Source of the DNA: Pseudomonadales bacterium
GTDB taxonomy: Bacteria; Pseudomonadota; Gammaproteobacteria; Pseudomonadales; UBA7239
Assembly: GCA_028280345.1 (NCBI GenBank)
Contig: JANQLY010000015.1
Location: 62,001-126,000, forward strand
Length of the DNA: 64,000 bases
Direction: 5' to 3'
How positions within the stretch are numbered: the stretch's first letter is position 1; every line of letters starts with the position of its first letter. The notes under the pieces were generated by a model, which was not told where the DNA came from, did not search any database, and worked only from the letters and a program-made list of their open reading frames with translations. Positions 17,213 through 29,526 of this stretch are shown piece by piece. The position numbers and the translations under genes are program-made.

Positions 17213-20200
17213 ATGGCGACGTTTCACCGAGGTGTCAAACGGGGTTTATTACTTTTTATAGGGCTTTTGGCGGTAGCTGCACAGGCTGCTGATCTGGATA
17301 AAGATACTTTACCTGATGACTGGGAAGTGGCGAATGGCCGCGACGCGAGTGTGCCTGACTATATTGTGGAACCAGGCTGGAATTCGACCTGTATCAAGCA
17401 CGATGCTGGTGTGACCTGTGTCGGTGAACTCGGGTATGCGGTGCCTGATCTGGTTAACCCGGCGCAATTGGCGGTAGGTGCAAGTCACGCCTGTGCGCTG
17501 GATCAGGGTGAAGTAATTTGCTGGGGGCCAGCGGCCCAGACTCAGGTGCCAGGTATGAATGCACCGCGGGAAATTAGCACCTTTGCCAATCACACGTGTG
17601 CGATTTACGACAACGGCTATGGCGGCGGTGTGAAGTGCTGGGGCGATTACAGCTACGGCAAGGCAACACCTCCGGCGCTCACTAATCCGCGCAATCTTAG
17701 CGTCGGCCGAGATCACAGTTGCGTTATCGACGATACGGGGCTGGTGTGTTGGGGTAGCAATGTAGAAGGGCAGTTGAGCTTGTCAGTGATTGATCCTGTG
17801 GTGGTTGAAGCAGGAGACAAACACACCTGTGCGATTTATAACGCGGATGAGGATGGCGGTCTTATTGCCTGTGCCGGGCTGAATGGTTGGTCACAAGCCT
17901 CGCCACCACCGATTAATGATGCTATTGCTCTAAGCGCCGGTATTAACCGTACCTGTGCGATGCGTAGTAATGGCGCGCTATCCTGCTGGGGTTCCAGAGG
18001 TAATGGCCAGGGTAGCCAGCCTGGCTTGTCCAGTGAGGTGACGGTGGGTTCCGGTTACCAGCACCACTGTGCACTTGATAATAGAGGTGCACAGTGCTGG
18101 GGACGCAGTTCCGAAGGTCAGTTGAACTTTGTTGGCGTAGTATTCGATGCTGATGGTGACGGTATTGAGAATGTGCTTGATAACTGTCGCTTGACCGCCA
18201 ATCCGGATCAGGTTGATGACGATTGGGATGGGGTTGGTAACAGCTGCGATACTGACAATGATAACGATGGCCTGGACGACAGTGTCGAGCAACTTGTTTA
18301 TGGCACTGACCCGTTTAATGCAGATACCGACAGTGATGGCTGGACCGATTATGATGAAGCGATAGTTTATGGCACCAACCCTCTCGTGCCGGATAGTGAT
18401 GCTGATCTTGATGGGCTGCCCGATGAATTTGATGCTGATGATGATAATGATGGCCTGAGCGATGTGGAAGAAGCCGGTCTCGGCACCAATCCACTATCAG
18501 GTGATACCGATGGTGACGGTTTTGGTGATTACGCTGAAGTAAATACCTGGGGCACTGACCCAACTGTTGCCGATAATGATAACGATGGAGATGGGCAGCC
18601 GGATGCTTTTGATACCGATGACGATAATGATGGTTTATCAGATGCTGATGAGTTGTTAAACGGATCGGATCCGTTTAATCCCGATACCGATGGTGATGGT
18701 TTTGGTGATAACGAAGAGGTTGTTACGTTTGGTACGGATCCGGCTGTTGCCGATGGTGACAACGACCTCGATGGTGAACCCGATGCCTACGATAGCGATG
18801 ATGACAATGACGGCGTATCGGATGTTGATGAAGCGGGTTATGGTAGCGATCCGTTCAGCGCGGATTCCGACGCCGATGGTATGGACGACTTGTATGAGGT
18901 AATTCACGGTCTGGACATTATTACGGTTGATGCAGGCAGTGATGCGGACGGCGATGGCATCACTAATCTTGAAGAATACACGTTAGGTTTGAGTGCTTCT
19001 GATTCTACAGATGCCCTTGGGGATATTGATGAAGATGGTTTGAGTAATGTAATGGAGTTGCGCTTGCTTGGTACAGATCCGACCGTTATGGACGGTGCTG
19101 CAGCTGGGGAGGTGATTGAGATTGCAGTTGTGGACACCGGCTGGTATGAACAGCAACCGGGAGATATTTATCATCATATAACAACCAATGAAAATATCCT
19201 GACCGGTTTCCATGGCAACAATATCCATCGCAGTTTCTTCTATTTCGAATTGCCAGCGTCTCCCGGGGCAGCGGTTGTTAATGCTGTGTTGCGGGTTGAT
19301 CGTGCCGGTAATATGAGCTCACCTGATGGTACTGAGACGTTACAGCTTCATGATGTAACAACGCCAGCTAGCGTAATAGTCGCTGGCGAGGGTGGTGCCG
19401 AAATGTTTGAGGATCTTGCCAGTGGTGTTCTCTATGCCGAGCAAGACTTCTCCTCGCACGGGGACATTGTTGATATCCCTCTCAATGCCAATGCGGTCAA
19501 TGCGATTGTAGCTGCATTCGGTTCAGAGTTTGTGATTGGTGCACATATCAGCACACTTAGCGAAGATTATCCTCAGCATGTATTTGGTGGTTCAAATGCA
19601 CTGGATTCCCTTTTAATTCTGACATTAGGAAATAACGATCAGGACGGGGATGGTATGCATACTGCCTTTGAAGCAGTGTTCGGTCTTGACGATCTGGATC
19701 CTTCCGATGCTGCCCTCGACAACGACTTTGATGGCTTAAGCAATCTGGAAGAATTCCAGAATAGCTCCAATCCGCTGTTGGCAGATTCTGATGGCGGAGG
19801 CCTTGATGATGCCATTGAGCAGTTTACTGGCACCAGCCCACTTTATGCAGGTGATGACGATACTACAGACTCCGATGCCGATGGCATGATCGATATTTGG
19901 GAGCTGTATAACTTTGCTGGCCTGGAACATGGGGCAGATGATGACTTCGATGCAGATGGTTTAAGCAATATCGATGAAATGCTGTCGCGCACTGATCCCA
20001 CGGTCGGTGATACCGATGGCGATAGCGTACTTGATGGCGATGATGTCTTCCCGATTGATCCTGCAGAAACCACAGACGCGGATATGGATGGTATCGGTGA
20101 TAACGGCGATGACGACGACGATAACGATACCGTACTTGATGGTAACGATAACTGTCAGTACACGGCTAACCCGGATCAGGCAGATACCGATGGTGATGGT

Positions 20201-23200
20201 CTTGGTGATAGCTGTGATGCAACGATTTATGGCGACGTAGATTACGACGGCGTTGATGATCTCGCCGATAACTGCCCGGGTATCAGTAACAGTGATCAGG
20301 TTGATACCGATGGTGACGGTTGGGGTGATGCCTGTGATGTGGACCAGGGTGGTGTGGAATTGCTGATGCAGCCAGGTGCAAAAGTCTCTGCCAATGGTGG
20401 TGAGGTAATCGTTAGAGTAATGGATGCCGAAGCAGGTTTTACCAGTGAGTTGTGGTTAAGTTCTCCCGAGGAGCGCTTTATTGCGACTAACCGTGATATT
20501 GGTACTGTCGTTAACCTGGGGGTTTATGAAGCAGGCACGGAACTGATTTTCCACATCTATGTACGAAATACAGAGTACACCTATTTTACGGGCCCAGCTG
20601 ATCGCAACCCGGACAATGAGCTTCATGCTGCGGTGCATGTATCGCAGTTTGGTGCTGCAACTGTTGGTTTTGAAGACCAATTTGGCGGTGGTGACCAGGA
20701 TTACAATGACAATATGTTCCGTTTTCTTGGCTTGTCTGCGTTTGAAGATAACGACAGCGATGGTATCAGCGACTTCTATGATGATGACGATGACAACGAC
20801 GGTACGCCGGATGTGAGCGATGCCTTCCCGTTTGATGCATCAGAAGATACGGATACCGATGGTGATGGCGTTGGTGATAACGCCGATGTGTTCCCGAACG
20901 ATCCGACCGAAACAGCCGACGTTGACCTTGATGGCATTGGTAACAATGCGGACTACGATGACGACAACGATAATATTCCCGATGCACAGGATCCGAACCC
21001 GCTGGTGGCCTCCGGTGATGCAGATCGTGATGCGTTACCTGATGATTGGGAGATTGCGGTAGGTCGCAACCCAGCCATCCCGGATTACCTTGTTGAAGCG
21101 GGTTATACCAATACTTGTGCAAAAGACGATAACGGCATTGTCTGTTGGGGTCTCAATGAACATGGTGAGAATCTGGTTCCAGCGATCGATTACGTGCGTG
21201 AACTGGCTATTGGTGATGATCATGTTTGTGCGCTGCACGGTGAAAACCCTGAAACTACAGAAGTCACCTGCTGGGGGCTTGCCACGGAACAAACGGCGCC
21301 TGTGGCCAGCGTGATTTCCTCGATTGATAGCTATGCAGATACAGAGCACACGTGTGCGCTGCACAGTGATGGTGTGGATAGCACAGCGGTGACCTGTTGG
21401 GGTGATGTCAGTCTGGATATTAATAACAAGCTTGCGGTACCTGCGTTAGTTGGCCCGTCCAGCATTACTGCTGGCGCTGAGCACAGCTGTGCGATTGATA
21501 GCGAAGGTGTGAAATGCTGGGGCAGCAATTCAGATGGTCAGCTCAACGTACCGTTCCTGGTTGATCCGGTTAAGGTAGAGGCCGGTGCATTCAATACTTG
21601 TGCACTACACGATGTGGATGCCGATGGTGGTCGAGTGAGCTGCTGGGGTCAAAATGCTCTCGGTCAGTCGTTGCCACCTTCTGCTTACACGAATGTTGTG
21701 GATATCAGTGCAGGCCGCAACGTGGGCTGTCTGTTACGAGATAATGGTTCGGTTTATTGCTGGGGTAGCACAGGTAATAGTCAGCGTAATGTGCCGAGCA
21801 TGAATAAGGCGGTACAAATCAGCTCCGGCTTCCAGCACCACTGTGCGCTGGATCGCAATGGTGTGAAATGCTGGGGTCGTAATACAGAAGGTCAGCTGAA
21901 TGCGCCGGCGTTCAGTATGGATCCGGATGGTGATGGTATTCAGAACTATCAGGACGGTTGTCCGCTGGTGGCGGTTGATCAGGATTACGATAACGATTGT
22001 GTACTCGATATCTATGACCCGGATGATGATAACGATGGTTTGACGGATGCCAATGAAATATTGGCAGGTACAGATCCGCTCAATCAGGATACTGATGGCG
22101 ATGGCTTTAGTGATGGCGCTGAAGTGAATACCTTCTTAACTGATCCGCTAACCATTGATGGTGATAACGACAGTGATGGTGAGCCGGATGCTTATGACAC
22201 GGATGATGATAATGACGGCTTGTCCGACACTGATGAAGCACTTTATGGATCTGATCCGTTTAATCCGGATACCGATGGTGACGGCTTTGGTGATAATGTT
22301 GAAGTTGTCACGTTTGGTACCGATCCAACTGTTGCTGATGGCGACAACGATAATGACGGTCTGCCGGATGCCTACGATCCTGATGATGATAACGATGGCC
22401 TGTCTGATGTTGACGAAGAGGCAAATGGTTCTGATCCATTTGTTGTGGATACAGACGGGGATGGCTTCAGTGATAATGCAGAAGTCGTGACCTTTGGTAC
22501 CGATCCTACTGTTGCCGACGGTGATAACGATAGTGACGGCCAACCGGATGGCTACGATACCGATGATGATAACGATGGTTTATCCGACATGGATGAGGCG
22601 GCTAACGGAACGGATCCATTTAATGTTGATACCGACGGTGATGGCTTTAGTGATTATGCTGAAGTGATAACGTTTGGTACTGATCCTTTGGTAGCTGATG
22701 GTGACAACGACGCTGATGGTCAACCGGATGCTTACGATACGGATGATGATAACGATGGCTTGTCAGATACTGATGAGGCTCTACATGGTACTGATCCGTT
22801 TAGTTCGGATACCGATGCGGATACCATGGATGATGCGTTTGAGGTCACCTATGGGCTTAATCCACTGCTCGATGACACAGAAGAAGATCTTGATCAGGAT
22901 GCGCTGACCAATATTGAGGAATTTACTCTGGGCCTTAATCCGGCGGATGCGAGTGATGCAGTTGGTGATCTGGATACTGACGGTTTGAGTAATGTAATGG
23001 AGTTGCGTTTGCTTGGCACAGATCCTCTGGTGGCTAACGGAACCCCTGCGTCCGGTGTACGTAATGTGAATATGCTCAAGCTCAGTGGCTACGTGGATAT
23101 TGCCAGGGAGCAGCAGAACCTGCAGCTTGCACTGGAATTTAATGGCCACACAGTCACAACGTTTGACGCGATTGATGGGGCCTCCCTGTCAGCGATGTTG

Positions 23201-25189
23201 GCGGATACCTCGAATGTGCTGGTTATTCCTGAACTCGAGCGCGGTAACCTTTACTCCGGACTCAGTGCGGCAGCACGTGCGGCTATTGTTGACTATGTCG
23301 AGCGTGGTGGCATGTTGCTACTGGCCGGCGATGGCTCCAATAACGATGTTGCATTACTTAATGGCCTGTTTGGCTACAATATTGCAACGGGTTATCAGAA
23401 AGTGGCCTCTTCGCTGAATAGTACACTTGCTGCAGGAACGGTATTTCAGGGCGGGCCAACCAGCCTGGGTAATACCAATGCGGTTCTTTCCAAAGCGACA
23501 AGTTCGTTACCTGCCGGTGCCCTGGGTTACTATGTGGGAGGTGGTGGCCGAACCACTGTGTTCTTTGTGCCGGAAGGCGCAGGCTATGTCGGCTTCCTCG
23601 CCTACGACTGGTATAACGCGAGTCATACCGCAGATTGGCGTGAAGTGTGGCACCGGGCGCTGAGCTACAATGCGGTGTCGGCTGACGCAGATGGTGATGG
23701 TATCCATACAGCCTATGAAACTTTCTTTGGGCTTGATGACACCAATGCAGCGGATGCAGCAGCAGATCCGGATGGTGATGGTCTGACCAACCTCGAAGAG
23801 TTCCAGAACAATACCAATCCGATTCTTGCGGACACCGATGGCGGTGGTACCAGCGACCTGTCCGAGCTGGGTATGGCAACCAATCCACTGATTGGCAGTG
23901 ATGATATCTTTGATCCGGATAGCGATGGTGATGGTGTGCCGGACAGTCTTGATGCGTTCCCGCTTGATGGCACAGAAACCAGTGATGCAGATGGTGATGG
24001 TGTTGGAGACAACGCCGATACCGATGATGACAACGATGGTATGCCGGATAGCTGGGAATCTGATAATGGCTTTAATGCATTGGATGATAGCGACGCAAGT
24101 CAGGATGCGGACGGTGATGGCTTTAGTAATCTGCAGGAATTCCTGCGCGGCAGCGATCCCCATGTAGTGAACCGCGCCAGCTATGGTCTCGACTTTGACC
24201 GGGATGGCGATGGTGACCTTGTATTCCATGAAGCGGGTAGCGGCTCGGTCTCTATCTGGACACTGGAAAATGCGCTGAAAGCTTCTGCAAGCTGGATCGC
24301 CAACTTCACTGATGTGGAACTGGCGGCACTGGCCGATGTGGATGGCGACTACGATAGCGATATTCTGTTCAATAACACAGGCAGTGGTGCGGTAACGATC
24401 TGGTATATGGAAAACGGTGCCCGCATTGATGTGAAGACAGTAGGCTATCAGGTGGGTTACACACTGCTTGCCGCCGGTGACCTCGATGCCGATGGTGACG
24501 AGGATCTTGTGTTCGGTGATGCGAGTGGCAATGTGGTGACCTGGTTGATGGAAAACGGCTTTAAGCAAACCAGCCAGTGGCTCGGTGTCTGGGGTGGTCA
24601 GAGTGTGCAAGGTCTTGCCGATGTGGATAACGATGGCGACAAGGATATTGTGACCCAGGATAGCTTCGGTAATGTCAATGTGATTGAAATTGAGAATGGC
24701 GACAAAGTTGCTGCGCGCTGGCTCGGTGTCTGGGCGGGCCGCAGCGTTGTTGGCAGCGGTGATGCCGATGGCGATGGTGACGATGATATCTTCCTCGAGA
24801 ACAGCGGTGATGTGATGGTGGTTGAAGTAGAGAATGGCCAGAAAGTCACGGGTCGCTGGCTCGGTGCCTGGGCAGGTACGCGGGTAGCTGCAGTGGGCGA
24901 TATTGATGCCGATGGTGATGCCGATCTGATTCAGGATAATCTGGATACCGGTTCTACCCAGGTGGTGCAAATGGAATCAGGCAACAAGATCCTCGCACGC
25001 TGGATTGGTATTTTCAGTGGTTACGCCGTGAAGGGAGTAGTGGATGCCGATGCCGATGGCGATATCGATATTCTGTTACAAAATGACCTTGGCAGTGTTG
25101 CCCTGGTTGAGCTTGAGAATGGCGGTAAAGTTGGCGGCGGTAAGTGGCTCGGCAACAACAGCGGTGATCTCAAGCTGTTTGATAAATAA
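17213..25189 (+). CDS. Giant secreted protein: RCC1 propellers, thrombospondin type 3 rods, DUF4114 and FG-GAP/VCBS propeller
   Basis: 2658 residues with a signal peptide (cleavage after AQA, about residue 25). In order: an RCC1-like block of seven Cys-paired repeats (~55-310), then TSP3-like Asp-rich repeats (~315-625). A beta-rich domain similar to DNRLRE follows (~630-805), then more TSP3 (~810-1040). A DUF4114-like domain (~1045-1170, [15 protein letters not shown]), short TSP3 and a second seven-repeat RCC1 block (~1285-1565) come next. TSP3 in 60-residue units (~1570-1930) precedes a class-I amidotransferase/ThuA-like domain (~1947-2155) and TSP3 (~2160-2320). The protein ends in seven FG-GAP/VCBS-like repeats (~2323-2658). 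It is an internal duplication of one scaffold. It is probably an extracellular, calcium-stabilised adhesin or structural protein. No LPXTG or PEP-CTERM sorting motif is seen. Confidence 0.88.
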   Translation: MATFHRGVKRGLLLFIGLLAVAAQAADLDKDTLPDDWEVANGRDASVPDYIVEPGWNSTCIKHDAGVTCVGELGYAVPDLVNPAQLAVGASHACALDQGEVICWGPAAQTQVPGMNAPREISTFANHTCAIYDNGYGGGVKCWGDYSYGKATPPALTNPRNLSVGRDHSCVIDDTGLVCWGSNVEGQLSLSVIDPVVVEAGDKHTCAIYNADEDGGLIACAGLNGWSQASPPPINDAIALSAGINRTCAMRSNGALSCWGSRGNGQGSQPGLSSEVTVGSGYQHHCALDNRGAQCWGRSSEGQLNFVGVVFDADGDGIENVLDNCRLTANPDQVDDDWDGVGNSCDTDNDNDGLDDSVEQLVYGTDPFNADTDSDGWTDYDEAIVYGTNPLVPDSDADLDGLPDEFDADDDNDGLSDVEEAGLGTNPLSGDTDGDGFGDYAEVNTWGTDPTVADNDNDGDGQPDAFDTDDDNDGLSDADELLNGSDPFNPDTDGDGFGDNEEVVTFGTDPAVADGDNDLDGEPDAYDSDDDNDGVSDVDEAGYGSDPFSADSDADGMDDLYEVIHGLDIITVDAGSDADGDGITNLEEYTLGLSASDSTDALGDIDEDGLSNVMELRLLGTDPTVMDGAAAGEVIEIAVVDTGWYEQQPGDIYHHITTNENILTGFHGNNIHRSFFYFELPASPGAAVVNAVLRVDRAGNMSSPDGTETLQLHDVTTPASVIVAGEGGAEMFEDLASGVLYAEQDFSSHGDIVDIPLNANAVNAIVAAFGSEFVIGAHISTLSEDYPQHVFGGSNALDSLLILTLGNNDQDGDGMHTAFEAVFGLDDLDPSDAALDNDFDGLSNLEEFQNSSNPLLADSDGGGLDDAIEQFTGTSPLYAGDDDTTDSDADGMIDIWELYNFAGLEHGADDDFDADGLSNIDEMLSRTDPTVGDTDGDSVLDGDDVFPIDPAETTDADMDGIGDNGDDDDDNDTVLDGNDNCQYTANPDQADTDGDGLGDSCDATIYGDVDYDGVDDLADNCPGISNSDQVDTDGDGWGDACDVDQGGVELLMQPGAKVSANGGEVIVRVMDAEAGFTSELWLSSPEERFIATNRDIGTVVNLGVYEAGTELIFHIYVRNTEYTYFTGPADRNPDNELHAAVHVSQFGAATVGFEDQFGGGDQDYNDNMFRFLGLSAFEDNDSDGISDFYDDDDDNDGTPDVSDAFPFDASEDTDTDGDGVGDNADVFPNDPTETADVDLDGIGNNADYDDDNDNIPDAQDPNPLVASGDADRDALPDDWEIAVGRNPAIPDYLVEAGYTNTCAKDDNGIVCWGLNEHGENLVPAIDYVRELAIGDDHVCALHGENPETTEVTCWGLATEQTAPVASVISSIDSYADTEHTCALHSDGVDSTAVTCWGDVSLDINNKLAVPALVGPSSITAGAEHSCAIDSEGVKCWGSNSDGQLNVPFLVDPVKVEAGAFNTCALHDVDADGGRVSCWGQNALGQSLPPSAYTNVVDISAGRNVGCLLRDNGSVYCWGSTGNSQRNVPSMNKAVQISSGFQHHCALDRNGVKCWGRNTEGQLNAPAFSMDPDGDGIQNYQDGCPLVAVDQDYDNDCVLDIYDPDDDNDGLTDANEILAGTDPLNQDTDGDGFSDGAEVNTFLTDPLTIDGDNDSDGEPDAYDTDDDNDGLSDTDEALYGSDPFNPDTDGDGFGDNVEVVTFGTDPTVADGDNDNDGLPDAYDPDDDNDGLSDVDEEANGSDPFVVDTDGDGFSDNAEVVTFGTDPTVADGDNDSDGQPDGYDTDDDNDGLSDMDEAANGTDPFNVDTDGDGFSDYAEVITFGTDPLVADGDNDADGQPDAYDTDDDNDGLSDTDEALHGTDPFSSDTDADTMDDAFEVTYGLNPLLDDTEEDLDQDALTNIEEFTLGLNPADASDAVGDLDTDGLSNVMELRLLGTDPLVANGTPASGVRNVNMLKLSGYVDIAREQQNLQLALEFNGHTVTTFDAIDGASLSAMLADTSNVLVIPELERGNLYSGLSAAARAAIVDYVERGGMLLLAGDGSNNDVALLNGLFGYNIATGYQKVASSLNSTLAAGTVFQGGPTSLGNTNAVLSKATSSLPAGALGYYVGGGGRTTVFFVPEGAGYVGFLAYDWYNASHTADWREVWHRALSYNAVSADADGDGIHTAYETFFGLDDTNAADAAADPDGDGLTNLEEFQNNTNPILADTDGGGTSDLSELGMATNPLIGSDDIFDPDSDGDGVPDSLDAFPLDGTETSDADGDGVGDNADTDDDNDGMPDSWESDNGFNALDDSDASQDADGDGFSNLQEFLRGSDPHVVNRASYGLDFDRDGDGDLVFHEAGSGSVSIWTLENALKASASWIANFTDVELAALADVDGDYDSDILFNNTGSGAVTIWYMENGARIDVKTVGYQVGYTLLAAGDLDADGDEDLVFGDASGNVVTWLMENGFKQTSQWLGVWGGQSVQGLADVDNDGDKDIVTQDSFGNVNVIEIENGDKVAARWLGVWAGRSVVGSGDADGDGDDDIFLENSGDVMVVEVENGQKVTGRWLGAWAGTRVAAVGDIDADGDADLIQDNLDTGSTQVVQMESGNKILARWIGIFSGYAVKGVVDADADGDIDILLQNDLGSVALVELENGGKVGGGKWLGNNSGDLKLFDK
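18392..18931 (+). repeat. Tandem 180-bp (60-aa) TSP3 repeats, first block
   Basis: Three consecutive 60-residue units follow the pattern D-x-D-N-D-x-DG-x-PDA-[YF]-[10 protein letters not shown], DxDGDGFxD, and a GTDP ending. Each unit carries several DxDxDG-type calcium loops. The third unit degenerates at its end. Confidence 0.8.
22157..22876 (+). repeat. Tandem 180-bp (60-aa) TSP3 repeats, second block
   Basis: Four 60-residue units start at residue 1649. Each begins DGDND and contains [16 protein letters not shown] and TFGTDP. Neighbouring units are very alike in protein and DNA, more so than those of the first block, which suggests recent expansion or conversion. The last unit degenerates. 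Confidence 0.85.
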
Positions 25190-25209
25190 CATTTCATCGC
25201 ACAAACCGG

Positions 25210-25239
25210 AAGCCGGCCATACCTATGTATGGCCGGCTT
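25210..25239 (+). terminator. Terminator after the giant gene
   Basis: A perfect 13-bp stem, AAGCCGGCCATAC / GTATGGCCGGCTT, with a CTAT loop lies 21 bp after the stop codon. The following T run is short (TTTGT), so termination may be partly Rho-assisted. The strength of the stem makes it the best 3' end for this gene. Confidence 0.7.
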
Positions 25240-25325
25240 TGTATCTTATTGGTGCAGTCATAATCGGTAATTGGAAACGCAGGGTTTCTAGTAAGCTTCC
25301 ACAGCCTTTCCTGAGGCTGGCTTGT

Positions 25326-25334
25326 GGTATGATT
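25326..25334 (+). promoter_or_regulatory. Possible extended -10 promoter of nadA
   Basis: TGGTATGAT (25326-25334) reads as a TGn extended -10 with TATGAT, about 30 bp before the nadA start. No convincing -35 is seen. Transcription would start near 25341 and give a very short leader. Confidence 0.35.
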
Positions 25335-25363
25335 CCCGCCAGTATTCTTCGATTTATCTTCAC

Positions 25364-26416
25364 ATGCCACTGGCCAGCACACTGCATAGCGAACGACAAT
25401 TTGTTCAGGACTTTATTGAACACCCGCGTACTGCCGAGCTAACGGAGCAGGAACGCGAGTATTATATTGACCGGATCAAGCAATTGTTGGCGGAGAAAAA
25501 TGCGGTCATTGTGGCGCATTATTACACTGACCCTGTGGTGCAGGCGCTTGCCGAGGAAACCGGCGGTTGTGTTTCCGATTCGCTTGAGATGGCCCGTTTT
25601 GGTCGCGATCACCCTGCGTCAACACTCGTTGTGGCCGGCGTGAAATTCATGGGTGAGACTGCGAAAATCCTGACACCGGAAAAAACCGTCATTATGCCGA
25701 CACTTGAGGCGACTTGTTCGCTGGACATCGGTTGTCCAATAGATGAATTCAGTGCGTTCTGTGATGAGCATCCGGACCGCACCGTCGTGGTTTATGCCAA
25801 TACCTCGGCAGCAGTGAAGGCTCGCGCCGACTGGGTGGTGACTTCAAGTTGTGCGGTGGACATCGTCGAACACCTCAGGGATAACGGTGAAAAAATTATC
25901 TGGGCGCCGGACAAGCACCTCGGTGCGTATATCGAAAAACAGAGTGGTGCCGATATGCTGCTGTGGAATGGTAGCTGTATTGTGCATGAGGAATTCAAAG
26001 CCAAGGGCCTGTCTGATCTCAAGGCTCTGTATCCTGAAGCCAAAGTACTTGTGCATCCGGAGTCGCCTGCAGCAGTAGTGGAACTTGCAGATATGGTGGG
26101 TTCTACTTCGCAGCTCATTCAGGCTACCAGAGATATTGATGCGCAGCAGTTTATCGTGGCAACCGATCAGGGTATTTTTTACAAGATGCAGCAGGCCGCG
26201 CAGGATAAGGAATTAATTATTGCGCCGACTGCCGGTGAAGGAGCAACCTGTCGCAGCTGTGCGAATTGTCCATGGATGGCGATGAATGCGCTGCAAAAAA
26301 TGGCTGAAACGCTGGAACACGTCGGCGATAACGAGGTGTTTGTCGATGCAGAGCTGGCGCGCCGCTCAATGATTCCGTTACAGCGCATGCTCGACTTTAC
26401 TGCAAGTAGAAAATAA
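25364..26416 (+). CDS. nadA: Quinolinate synthase
   Basis: 350 residues from the ATG at 25364. The frame is open to 25322, but the upstream part would overlap the promoter. NadA condenses iminoaspartate with dihydroxyacetone phosphate to quinolinate in NAD synthesis, using a [4Fe-4S] cluster. The family landmarks are present: [10 protein letters not shown] (about residue 53), MGETAKIL and [10 protein letters not shown], with [11 protein letters not shown] and [13 protein letters not shown] supplying the expected cluster cysteines. Length is normal. It is convergent with bepA. Confidence 0.95.
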   Translation: MPLASTLHSERQFVQDFIEHPRTAELTEQEREYYIDRIKQLLAEKNAVIVAHYYTDPVVQALAEETGGCVSDSLEMARFGRDHPASTLVVAGVKFMGETAKILTPEKTVIMPTLEATCSLDIGCPIDEFSAFCDEHPDRTVVVYANTSAAVKARADWVVTSSCAVDIVEHLRDNGEKIIWAPDKHLGAYIEKQSGADMLLWNGSCIVHEEFKAKGLSDLKALYPEAKVLVHPESPAAVVELADMVGSTSQLIQATRDIDAQQFIVATDQGIFYKMQQAAQDKELIIAPTAGEGATCRSCANCPWMAMNALQKMAETLEHVGDNEVFVDAELARRSMIPLQRMLDFTASRK

Positions 26417-26480
26417 TCAAAAAGTCATAAACAAGAGCAGGCTGATGTCTGGATATTTATCGACCTGGATTCTGGCGGGT

Positions 26481-27998
26481 CTAGATTCTGATAGAAAGAT
26501 TTTCCAGCTTTTCGATATCGCGGAGTTTCTGTTCAATCCTTGCGTTTTCCATGAAGTTATCCGGCTCAATCAACTGGGCGGCGTAGTTTAACTGATAGCG
26601 TGCCTTGTCGTAGATGCCATTGAGTAGAAAATACTCGGCGCGCGCCATGTGTACGCCATAGATATTGCCGGCAAGGCCGCGTACTTCCGCAAGTTCATAC
26701 CACACCAGTGTGTCGTGGGGGCGGTTGTAGGAGAGGCGGGTTAACACTCGATCGGCCTCGCTGTATTTTTGTTGTTCGTAGAGTAACCTGACCTGAAAGA
26801 TGCGCGCTGGCAGTGAGCGCGGGTGGTTTGTTAGTAGTTCTTCAGACATCGCTGTGGCGTTATCGAAGTTGCCTGATAGCAGTTCCAGTTCGGCAGAGGC
26901 GAGTAGAAACATCAATTCTTTAGGATATTGTTTCAGCAGAGGCTCAAGGGTTTTACGGGCATCAGCAAGGCGCAGTGCCTCAATTTGCGCAAGCGCCAGG
27001 CCATAATAACTTGCAGTGATATTCAGGGTCTTACCATTGATTTCACCATTAAAACGCTTAATGGCAATGCTCGGGTTTTCTGCATGATGTAACTGGATAC
27101 GTGCGCGGATCAGATGATATTGCAAGCTGTCAGGATAAATGCGGTTGGGCATATTGGAGGCGCGCAGACGGCTGTCAGCGATCCGCTTTTCGGTCACAGG
27201 GTGAGTGAGTAAAAACTCCGGTGGCCGCTGACCCGCAAAACGGGTAGCCATTAACATGCGTTCGAACATGTCAGCCATGGCATCCGGGTTATAGTTGGCG
27301 GCCTGCATGGTTTTCATGCCGATACGGTCTGCTTCCTGCTCGTTCTGGCGGCTAAAGCGCAGTGAGGACTCAAGGCTTGCCGCCTGGGTGGCGGTCAGAG
27401 CTGCCATGCCGGCATCGCCACCGGTGGTAGATAGCAATACCAGACTGGCCAGCATTGCGGCCATCATCGGCAGTGCATTCTGTTGGGATTTTTCCACGCT
27501 GCGTACCCAGTGGCGCTGACTCAAGTGAGCCAATTCGTGGGCGAGTACCCCTACGAGTTCATGCTCGTTTTCGGCGCTGAGAATCAGACCGGTGTGAACC
27601 CCGACAATACCGCCGGGGGCGGCGAATGCGTTAATGGTTGGGTTGTTTACAGAGATAACTGACAATCGCTTGTCTTTTAGCTCGCTGTATTGCACAAGAT
27701 CTTCGAGTAATTCCTCAAGGTATTCGGTGACAAATGGGTCATCGTAGGAGGGTACCCGGCTGCGAAACAGGCGCAACCAGGCCTGGCCTAACTCGTATTC
27801 CTGCTGGCGTGAAACAACCGAGGAGGTGCCGTCACCGAGTTCCGGAAGATTCAGGTCTGCACTGTAGCTGCCTGTGGATACGAGCACACCGAAGATCAGG
27901 CAGTAGTGCGGCAGCAGCCTGAGAAAATGGAATAATTTGCGCACGCCCTGATTTTTCCTCCAGACCCTGGCTGTTGTACTTCGATGTATTTTCAACAC
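26481..27998 (-). CDS. bepA: BepA-like M48 metalloprotease with TPR domain
   Basis: Up to 505 residues. A signal-type helix lies at about residues 25-46. Translation may really start at an in-frame GTG near 27944, which would put the signal peptide at the N terminus. The zinc motif is HELAHLSQRH (about residue 153) with the downstream glutamate in EQEADRIG. The C-terminal half is helical TPR-like (about residues 300-490). The family (BepA/YfgC) acts in the periplasm, promoting assembly or degradation of stalled outer-membrane proteins such as LptD. It is divergent from the tusA-like gene. Confidence 0.9.
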   Translation of the reverse strand: MLKIHRSTTARVWRKNQGVRKLFHFLRLLPHYCLIFGVLVSTGSYSADLNLPELGDGTSSVVSRQQEYELGQAWLRLFRSRVPSYDDPFVTEYLEELLEDLVQYSELKDKRLSVISVNNPTINAFAAPGGIVGVHTGLILSAENEHELVGVLAHELAHLSQRHWVRSVEKSQQNALPMMAAMLASLVLLSTTGGDAGMAALTATQAASLESSLRFSRQNEQEADRIGMKTMQAANYNPDAMADMFERMLMATRFAGQRPPEFLLTHPVTEKRIADSRLRASNMPNRIYPDSLQYHLIRARIQLHHAENPSIAIKRFNGEINGKTLNITASYYGLALAQIEALRLADARKTLEPLLKQYPKELMFLLASAELELLSGNFDNATAMSEELLTNHPRSLPARIFQVRLLYEQQKYSEADRVLTRLSYNRPHDTLVWYELAEVRGLAGNIYGVHMARAEYFLLNGIYDKARYQLNYAAQLIEPDNFMENARIEQKLRDIEKLENLSIRI

Positions 27999-28124
27999 AA
28001 TGGTTCCTCAACAGACCGGCTAACGCGTGTTGGAGCCGGATAGGATATACTAACGGCCATTTCATTCACAGCGCCTTTTGCGACTGGCAAAAGGTGGTTC
28101 GGATCGTTGGAGTGATGCAGTACC

Positions 28125-28403
28125 ATGGCGTCTGATAGCGAAAATAAGGTCAATACCAGAGCGGTTAATGGTGAGGTTGACAGCGAGGTTGATGCGAGAG
28201 GCCTGTCCTGCCCATTGCCGTTGCTACAGGCAAAACGCGCACTTAATGGGCTGGCACCCGGAGCGCGCCTGAAAGTGCTCGCAACAGACCCAGGCTCGGT
28301 GCGGGACTTCCATAGCTGGATGGAGCTCAGCGGTCATCGAATGATATCGTTTACTGAAGAATCACAATACTATTGTTATATCGTGCAGAAGAAATCCACA
28401 TGA
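28125..28403 (+). CDS. TusA-family sulfurtransferase
   Basis: 92 residues with the family motif VDARGLSCPLPLLQAKRAL (about residues 23-41), whose CPxP cysteine carries persulfide sulfur. It ends in the usual GH-E-Y-I fold strands. A ~20-residue charged N-terminal extension precedes the fold. TusA-type proteins relay sulfur for tRNA thiolation or sulfur metabolism. The stop overlaps the start of the transporter gene (ATGA), so the pair is translationally coupled. Confidence 0.88.
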   Translation: MASDSENKVNTRAVNGEVDSEVDARGLSCPLPLLQAKRALNGLAPGARLKVLATDPGSVRDFHSWMELSGHRMISFTEESQYYCYIVQKKST

Positions 28404-29485
28404 ATACACCGCAACAATCACCTACATTAGTCAGTATCCTCTATAAATGGATCAACAAGCATTTTGCTGACGAAGAGGCCGTGTTGCTGCTGGCCATTAT
28501 AGTTGGTGGACTGTTGGCAATACTCACTTTCGGTGCGGTACTCGCACCGCTTATTGCGAGTTTGTTGTTCGCCTATATGCTGCAGGGGCTTGTGATCAAA
28601 CTGAATAGCCGCGGTATGAATAACCTTGTGTCTGTGATGCTGGTGTACCTGTTGTTTGTCAGTGCGTTTGCTGCAGTGTTGTTGATATTGCTGCCACTGA
28701 TCTGGAAGCAGTTTGGTAATCTCGCCAGTGAAGTGCCGCGTATGCTTGAGAGTTCCCACTCCGCGTTAATGCTCTTGCCGGAAAAATACCCAAATCTGAT
28801 TTCCACCGAACAGCTGGTTACAATTAATACTCAGCTGACAGCCGAATTTGCCAACCTCGGGCAGCGCTTCGTGTCTACGTCAGTGGCCTCCTTGCCCAAT
28901 GCGTTTTCCATTCTGGTCTATGTCATCATTGTGCCAATCCTTGTGTTCTTTTTGCTCAAGGACAATGCGCGTATGAGATCTCATGTCGATGGGTTTGTCT
29001 CTGCAGACAGGCCAATTCTGCGTCAGGTCTGGAACGAAATGAATGATCAGCTTGCCAACTATATTCGTGGCAAGGCGGTTGAGATATTAATTGTGGGCTC
29101 TGCGGCAATGATTTCGTTTCAGTGGTTGGGGTTAAAATATGCCGTTCTGCTGGGCGTACTGGTAGGTTTGTCCGTCATCATTCCCTACATTGGTGCTGTT
29201 GCCGTGACAGTACCGGTATTACTTGTGGGTTTTTTTCAGTGGGGGCTCAGTAGTGAATTCTGGATACTGTTTGCTGTCTATAGTGTTATCCAAATACTTG
29301 ATGGCAACGTGCTGGTACCTTTGTTGTTTTCCGAAGCTGTTAACCTGCATCCGGTGGCGATCATTATGGCTGTGCTGATCTTCGGGAGTCTGTGGGGGTT
29401 CTGGGGGGTGTTCTTTGCGATTCCTCTTGCGACTCTGATCAAGGCAGTATTGCGCGCCTGGCCAACCTTTGATAGTGCGGAATAA
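28400..29485 (+). CDS. AI-2E family transporter (PerM-like)
   Basis: 361 residues from the ATG at 28400, which overlaps the tusA-like stop. The frame is open upstream to 28373, but the coupled start is preferred. About eight membrane helices are visible in the usual 2+1+5 arrangement. The signatures are LVYVIIVPILVFFLLKDN (about residue 175) and the pore-region GLKYAVLLGVLVGLSVIIPY (about residue 245). The gene next to TusA is PerM in many gammaproteobacteria. The family includes sodium/proton antiporters and the AI-2 exporter. The substrate here is unknown. Confidence 0.88.
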   Translation: MNTPQQSPTLVSILYKWINKHFADEEAVLLLAIIVGGLLAILTFGAVLAPLIASLLFAYMLQGLVIKLNSRGMNNLVSVMLVYLLFVSAFAAVLLILLPLIWKQFGNLASEVPRMLESSHSALMLLPEKYPNLISTEQLVTINTQLTAEFANLGQRFVSTSVASLPNAFSILVYVIIVPILVFFLLKDNARMRSHVDGFVSADRPILRQVWNEMNDQLANYIRGKAVEILIVGSAAMISFQWLGLKYAVLLGVLVGLSVIIPYIGAVAVTVPVLLVGFFQWGLSSEFWILFAVYSVIQILDGNVLVPLLFSEAVNLHPVAIIMAVLIFGSLWGFWGVFFAIPLATLIKAVLRAWPTFDSAE

Positions 29486-29526
29486 AACAGCAGGGTTAGT
29501 GACATTAACAAACCAAGAGAATACAT

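Noticed and set aside
22157-22876. CRISPR-like regular DNA repeats
   Set aside because: The repeats are in frame, have a 180-bp period without unique spacers and encode calcium motifs. No cas genes are nearby.
23507-24970. A 487-codon open frame on the minus strand
   Set aside because: It is the shadow of the Asp/Gly-rich repeats of the giant gene: GAT/GGT-rich codons rarely give stops on the other strand. Its translation is Ile/Thr/His-rich with no family look.
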